In this document: positions 61,403-64,000 of the stretch, piece by piece
Layout: each line of letters opens with the position of its first letter
Position numbering within the stretch: position 1 is the stretch's first letter
NCBI GenBank assembly: GCA_947500525.1
Contig: CANMSH010000003.1
Coordinates: forward strand, 434,001 to 498,000
Reading direction: 5' to 3'
Origin: an uncultured Flavobacteriaceae bacterium
Lineage (GTDB): Bacteria; Bacteroidota; Bacteroidia; Flavobacteriales; Flavobacteriaceae
DNA: 64,000 bases
Program-made: the position numbers and the translations under genes
The notes under the pieces: model-generated
Told to the model about the DNA's origin: nothing
The model's input: the letters and a program-made list of their open reading frames with translations, nothing else
Databases searched by the model: none

Positions 61403-63364
61403 CTACACGACTCTATTCAATTTCTCAAATAGTAATTTTTTAAGAGAGGTATAGTTTACAATCATTTCAAGCATACCTTGGCGCTCTTCAATAGGCTGTT
61501 CTCCTTCTAGAAGTTCTTTGATTTTTAATTCTATTAAAATTCGACGTAAGTTCAAAATGGCATCCATAACAAGTTTAGACAGGTTTTTATCTTTTCCTTT
61601 TACATAAATCTCCTTGCGTAACCAATCACTCAAGACATACTTTTCATCATCCATTAAAATATCTGTCACAGCTTGCCCTATTTCTTCATCTTCACTATTG
61701 ATAAATGTATCAATATTCACTTGCTCATCTTGATTTAGTTGATGAATAATATGGTAATAAATTTTTTGAAAAACGGCATTGCTAAATTCTATTTCGTCAT
61801 CATGCAAATGCAGGTAAATCTCTTTTGAGACCGTATTTTGATAATCTTCTTTTACAATCTTTACATTACCCTCATCGTCTTCTACTTCAACAAAATCAGT
61901 AAAATCAACTTCTTTGTCTCCATACAACAACAAAATCTCAATCAATTTCTTCTCCAATCTATTAAGCTGATCAACTTTTTTTAATTCTTTGGGTTTTCCT
62001 TTAACCACCTCAAAAGAAGCTTCATCTTTCTGCTGTGCTGGTCGTTTTGAGGCATCACGTAATTCTCGTTTTGATAATTGAGCTAGTTCACTAAACAACA
62101 CCTTTTCAGAAATATCCATAATGCGCGAACATTCTTGCACATAGATTTCTCGTTGAATATTGTTGGGTATTTTCGAAATGCTCACTACAATATCGCGTAT
62201 CAATGCTGCTTTCTTAACTGGATCATTTTGCGCTTCATCCATAAGCAAGGATACTTTAAACTGAATAAAGTCTTGCGCATGTTCTTTTAGATAGGTTTGT
62301 AATTCTTCTAAGGAATGGTTTTTAGCAAAGCTATCAGGATCTTCTCCCTCAGGGAATGCCACTACCTTCACATTCATTCCTTGCTCGAGAATCAAGTCTA
62401 TCCCTCGAATAGAGGCTCTAATACCTGCAGCATCACCATCAAACAATACTGTAATATTTTGTGTCAATCGGTTGACCAAACGTATCTGATCAGAAGTTAA
62501 CGCTGTACCAGAAGAAGCCACAACATTTTTAATACCAGTTTGATAAAAAGAAATCACATCGGTATATCCTTCAACTAAATAACAGTTATCTTCTTTGGCG
62601 ATGGTTTGTTTTGCATGATAAATACCATAAAGTACTTTACTTTTATGATAAATTTCACTCTCGGGAGAATTTAAATATTTGGCTGCTTTCGCTTCAGAAG
62701 AAAGAATACGTCCCCCAAAACCAAGCACTCTACCTGACATACTATGAATAGGAAACAAGACCCGTCCGCGAAAGCGATCAAATTGCTTGTTCTCTTTAAC
62801 AATCGTAAGTCCGGTTTTCTCTAAAAATTCTAGCTGATAACCTTTCTTTATAGCCGTATCGGTAAAGGCGCTCCAGTCATCCAACCCATAACCTAGCTCA
62901 AAGGTCTCTATCGTTTCGTTGGTAAAACCGCGCTCCTTAAAATAAGACAAGCCAATGGCTTTTCCTTTTTGTGTATTAAGTAAAATATCGTGAAAATAGT
63001 TACGCGCATATTCAGAAACGAGATACATGCTTTCGCGCTCATTCTGTTGTTCTTTTTGTTCATCAGACTGCTCCGTTTCTTCAATTTCTATATTGTACTT
63101 TTTCGCGAGATAGCGAATCGCTTCAGGATATGAATAGTGCTCATGCTCCATTAAAAAGGAAATCGCGTTTCCTCCTTTACCAGTACTAAAATCTTTCCAT
63201 ATTTGTTTTACGGGAGACACCATAAATGATGGTGACTTTTCATCAGCGAATGGGCTAAGTCCTTTGAAGTTACTTCCTGCTTTCTTTAGTTGTACAAAAT
63301 CACCGATAACTTCTTCGACACGAGCCGTATCAAAAACCTTGTCTATGGTGTTTTTGGAAATCAT
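61403..63364 (-). CDS. dnaG: DNA primase DnaG with degenerate zinc-binding domain
   Basis: A 653-residue primase that makes the RNA primers for replication. The RNA polymerase/TOPRIM core (about 240-370) is intact: FRGRVLFPIHSMSGRVLGFGG, LVEGYTDVIS (catalytic acidic residue), SGTALTSDQI and LFDGDAAGIRA. The C-terminal part (about 440-653) would bind DnaB. Odd feature: in the N-terminal zinc-finger domain the usual CPFH and CFGC ligands read SPFA (37-40) and DFST (58-61), so no Zn site remains. This seems general in flavobacteria rather than a defect. It lies 6 bp after the clpX stop and is probably cotranscribed with it. Confidence 0.96.
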   Translation of the reverse strand: MISKNTIDKVFDTARVEEVIGDFVQLKKAGSNFKGLSPFADEKSPSFMVSPVKQIWKDFSTGKGGNAISFLMEHEHYSYPEAIRYLAKKYNIEIEETEQSDEQKEQQNERESMYLVSEYARNYFHDILLNTQKGKAIGLSYFKERGFTNETIETFELGYGLDDWSAFTDTAIKKGYQLEFLEKTGLTIVKENKQFDRFRGRVLFPIHSMSGRVLGFGGRILSSEAKAAKYLNSPESEIYHKSKVLYGIYHAKQTIAKEDNCYLVEGYTDVISFYQTGIKNVVASSGTALTSDQIRLVNRLTQNITVLFDGDAAGIRASIRGIDLILEQGMNVKVVAFPEGEDPDSFAKNHSLEELQTYLKEHAQDFIQFKVSLLMDEAQNDPVKKAALIRDIVVSISKIPNNIQREIYVQECSRIMDISEKVLFSELAQLSKRELRDASKRPAQQKDEASFEVVKGKPKELKKVDQLNRLEKKLIEILLLYGDKEVDFTDFVEVEDDEGNVKIVKEDYQNTVSKEIYLHLHDDEIEFSNAVFQKIYYHIIHQLNQDEQVNIDTFINSEDEEIGQAVTDILMDDEKYVLSDWLRKEIYVKGKDKNLSKLVMDAILNLRRILIELKIKELLEGEQPIEERQGMLEMIVNYTSLKKLLFEKLNRVV

Positions 63365-63370
63365 AGTAAT

Positions 63371-64000
63371 TTATGATACCGCTTTTAACTTACTTAATGT
63401 TGATTTAGTGAGTTTGCTTTCGGCATATTTTTTAGTAACCTTCAATACTTTTTCATCGCTTCCTGGTAACTCGAACATTGCATCGGTTAGAATGGCTTCA
63501 CATAAAGATCGTAGCCCTCGGGCACCCAACTTATATTCTACCGCTTTCTCTACAATATAATTCAGCGCTTTTTCATCAATATCAAATTTGATATCATCCA
63601 TACCAAACAGTTTATCATACTGCTTCATGATGGCGTTTTTAGGCTCCGTTAAGATAGCTCGAAGTGTACCCGCATCTAACGGATTCATATAGGTTAATAC
63701 TGGTAAACGGCCAATAATTTCAGGAATCAATCCAAAATCTTTTAAGTCTTTTGGAACAATATATTGCAATAAATTATCTTCGTCTACCCGTTCTTCATTC
63801 TTAGAAGCACTATATCCTACAGCTTGCATATTTAAGCGCTTGCTAATTACTCTATCGATACCGTCAAAAGCTCCACCTGCAATAAACAAAATATTACGAG
63901 TATCAACTTCTACAAATTTCTGATCAGGATGCTTTCTACCACCTTTTGGCGGCACATTTACTACCGTTCCTTCAAGTAATTTCAATAAGGCTTGCTGTAC
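63371..64000 (-). CDS. clpX: ATP-dependent protease specificity subunit ClpX, C-terminal part cut by the window edge
   Basis: The minus-strand frame is open to the window end, so this is the C-terminal 209 residues. It starts [25 protein letters not shown], which includes the pore-2-loop region, followed by [37 protein letters not shown] (sensor/IGF-loop side) and the sensor 2 motif [15 protein letters not shown]. ClpX unfolds substrates and passes them to ClpP. The track start at 63985 is only an internal TTG. The remainder, including the zinc-binding and Walker regions, lies beyond the window. dnaG follows after 6 bp. Confidence 0.96.
   Translation of the reverse strand, partial: VQQALLKLLEGTVVNVPPKGGRKHPDQKFVEVDTRNILFIAGGAFDGIDRVISKRLNMQAVGYSASKNEERVDEDNLLQYIVPKDLKDFGLIPEIIGRLPVLTYMNPLDAGTLRAILTEPKNAIMKQYDKLFGMDDIKFDIDEKALNYIVEKAVEYKLGARGLRSLCEAILTDAMFELPGSDEKVLKVTKKYAESKLTKSTLSKLKAVS

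Noticed and set aside
63182-63256. Loss of DnaG zinc ligands considered as a sign of a pseudogene
   Set aside because: The frame is full length and the TOPRIM core is intact; the same substitution is what I recall for other flavobacteria.
1-64000. CRISPR arrays, insertion sequences, prophage or toxin-antitoxin pairs
   Set aside because: No spaced direct repeats, transposase, integrase, terminal repeats or phage genes were seen; the single small acidic ORF at 52088 has no toxin partner.

Overview
The window is a chromosomal segment of a marine-type member of the Bacteroidota, almost certainly family Flavobacteriaceae. The evidence is the gliding and type IX secretion genes sprA, gldB and gldC, the alternative complex III operon feeding an aa3-type oxidase, families typical of this group (DUF5686, DUF5916, 2TM, AraC with a membrane sensor), low GC content, few Shine-Dalgarno sequences, and promoters of the flavobacterial form TTG-N(17-23)-TAnnTTTG. 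No rRNA, tRNA, IS element, prophage or CRISPR array was seen. Most of the region reads as core genome; gene density is high and no gap without a gene exceeds about 300 bp.

Layout. 1-6.2 kb: the end of an AlkB-type alkane hydroxylase, a nitroreductase, then on the minus strand a GH43 glycosidase, an aldo/keto reductase and a penicillin-acylase-type amidohydrolase. 6.3-17.8 kb (minus): one respiratory operon, actA-actB-actC-actD-actE-actF-coxB-coxA. 18.0-24.2 kb (plus): a SPOR protein, ruvB, a cytochrome P450, queG and a malic enzyme. 24.4-34.6 kb (plus): ruvA, sprA (2402 aa), gcvH, a VanZ-like gene and two TonB paralogues. 34.6-37.6 kb: deoC, a hexapeptide N-acetyltransferase and a RemB/Wzi-like outer-membrane protein. 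37.6-43.9 kb: a DUF5686 protein, pdhB, divergent etfBA and a bifunctional nuclease. 43.9-51.8 kb: a nucleoside transporter, a DUF5916 protein, an NTF2-DJ-1 fusion, a Nudix-like lipoprotein, a membrane AraC regulator, thyA and a CBM48 protein. 52-60 kb: a 63-aa gene, an exported TonB C-terminal protein, a 2TM protein, folA, a secreted protein, an AraC regulator, sppA, a folK-deoxynucleoside kinase fusion, gldC and gldB. 59.8-64 kb: nadE, a secreted protein of unknown function, dnaG and the 3' part of clpX.

How the genes work together. The act-cox operon encodes a complete quinol-to-oxygen electron path. sprA, gldB and gldC serve the gliding/type IX secretion apparatus, and the three TonB-domain proteins serve outer-membrane energisation. 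deoC, the nucleoside transporter, thyA, folA and folK-dNK together cover nucleoside salvage and the folate/thymidylate cycle, although they are not one operon. etfBA and pdhB flank a perfect palindrome that probably binds a regulator of acyl-CoA oxidation.

I did not find a convincing new multi-gene system. The most interesting leads are three regulatory-looking inverted repeats (21894-21924, 24254-24357, 41260-41281), a helix-hairpin-helix domain attached to the membrane subunit ActC, a primase without zinc ligands, a Nudix-like lipoprotein without a Nudix box beside an NTF2-DJ-1 fusion, and a TonB C-terminal domain carried on an exported protein with no membrane anchor. All functional calls are from reading the sequence; no database search was run.
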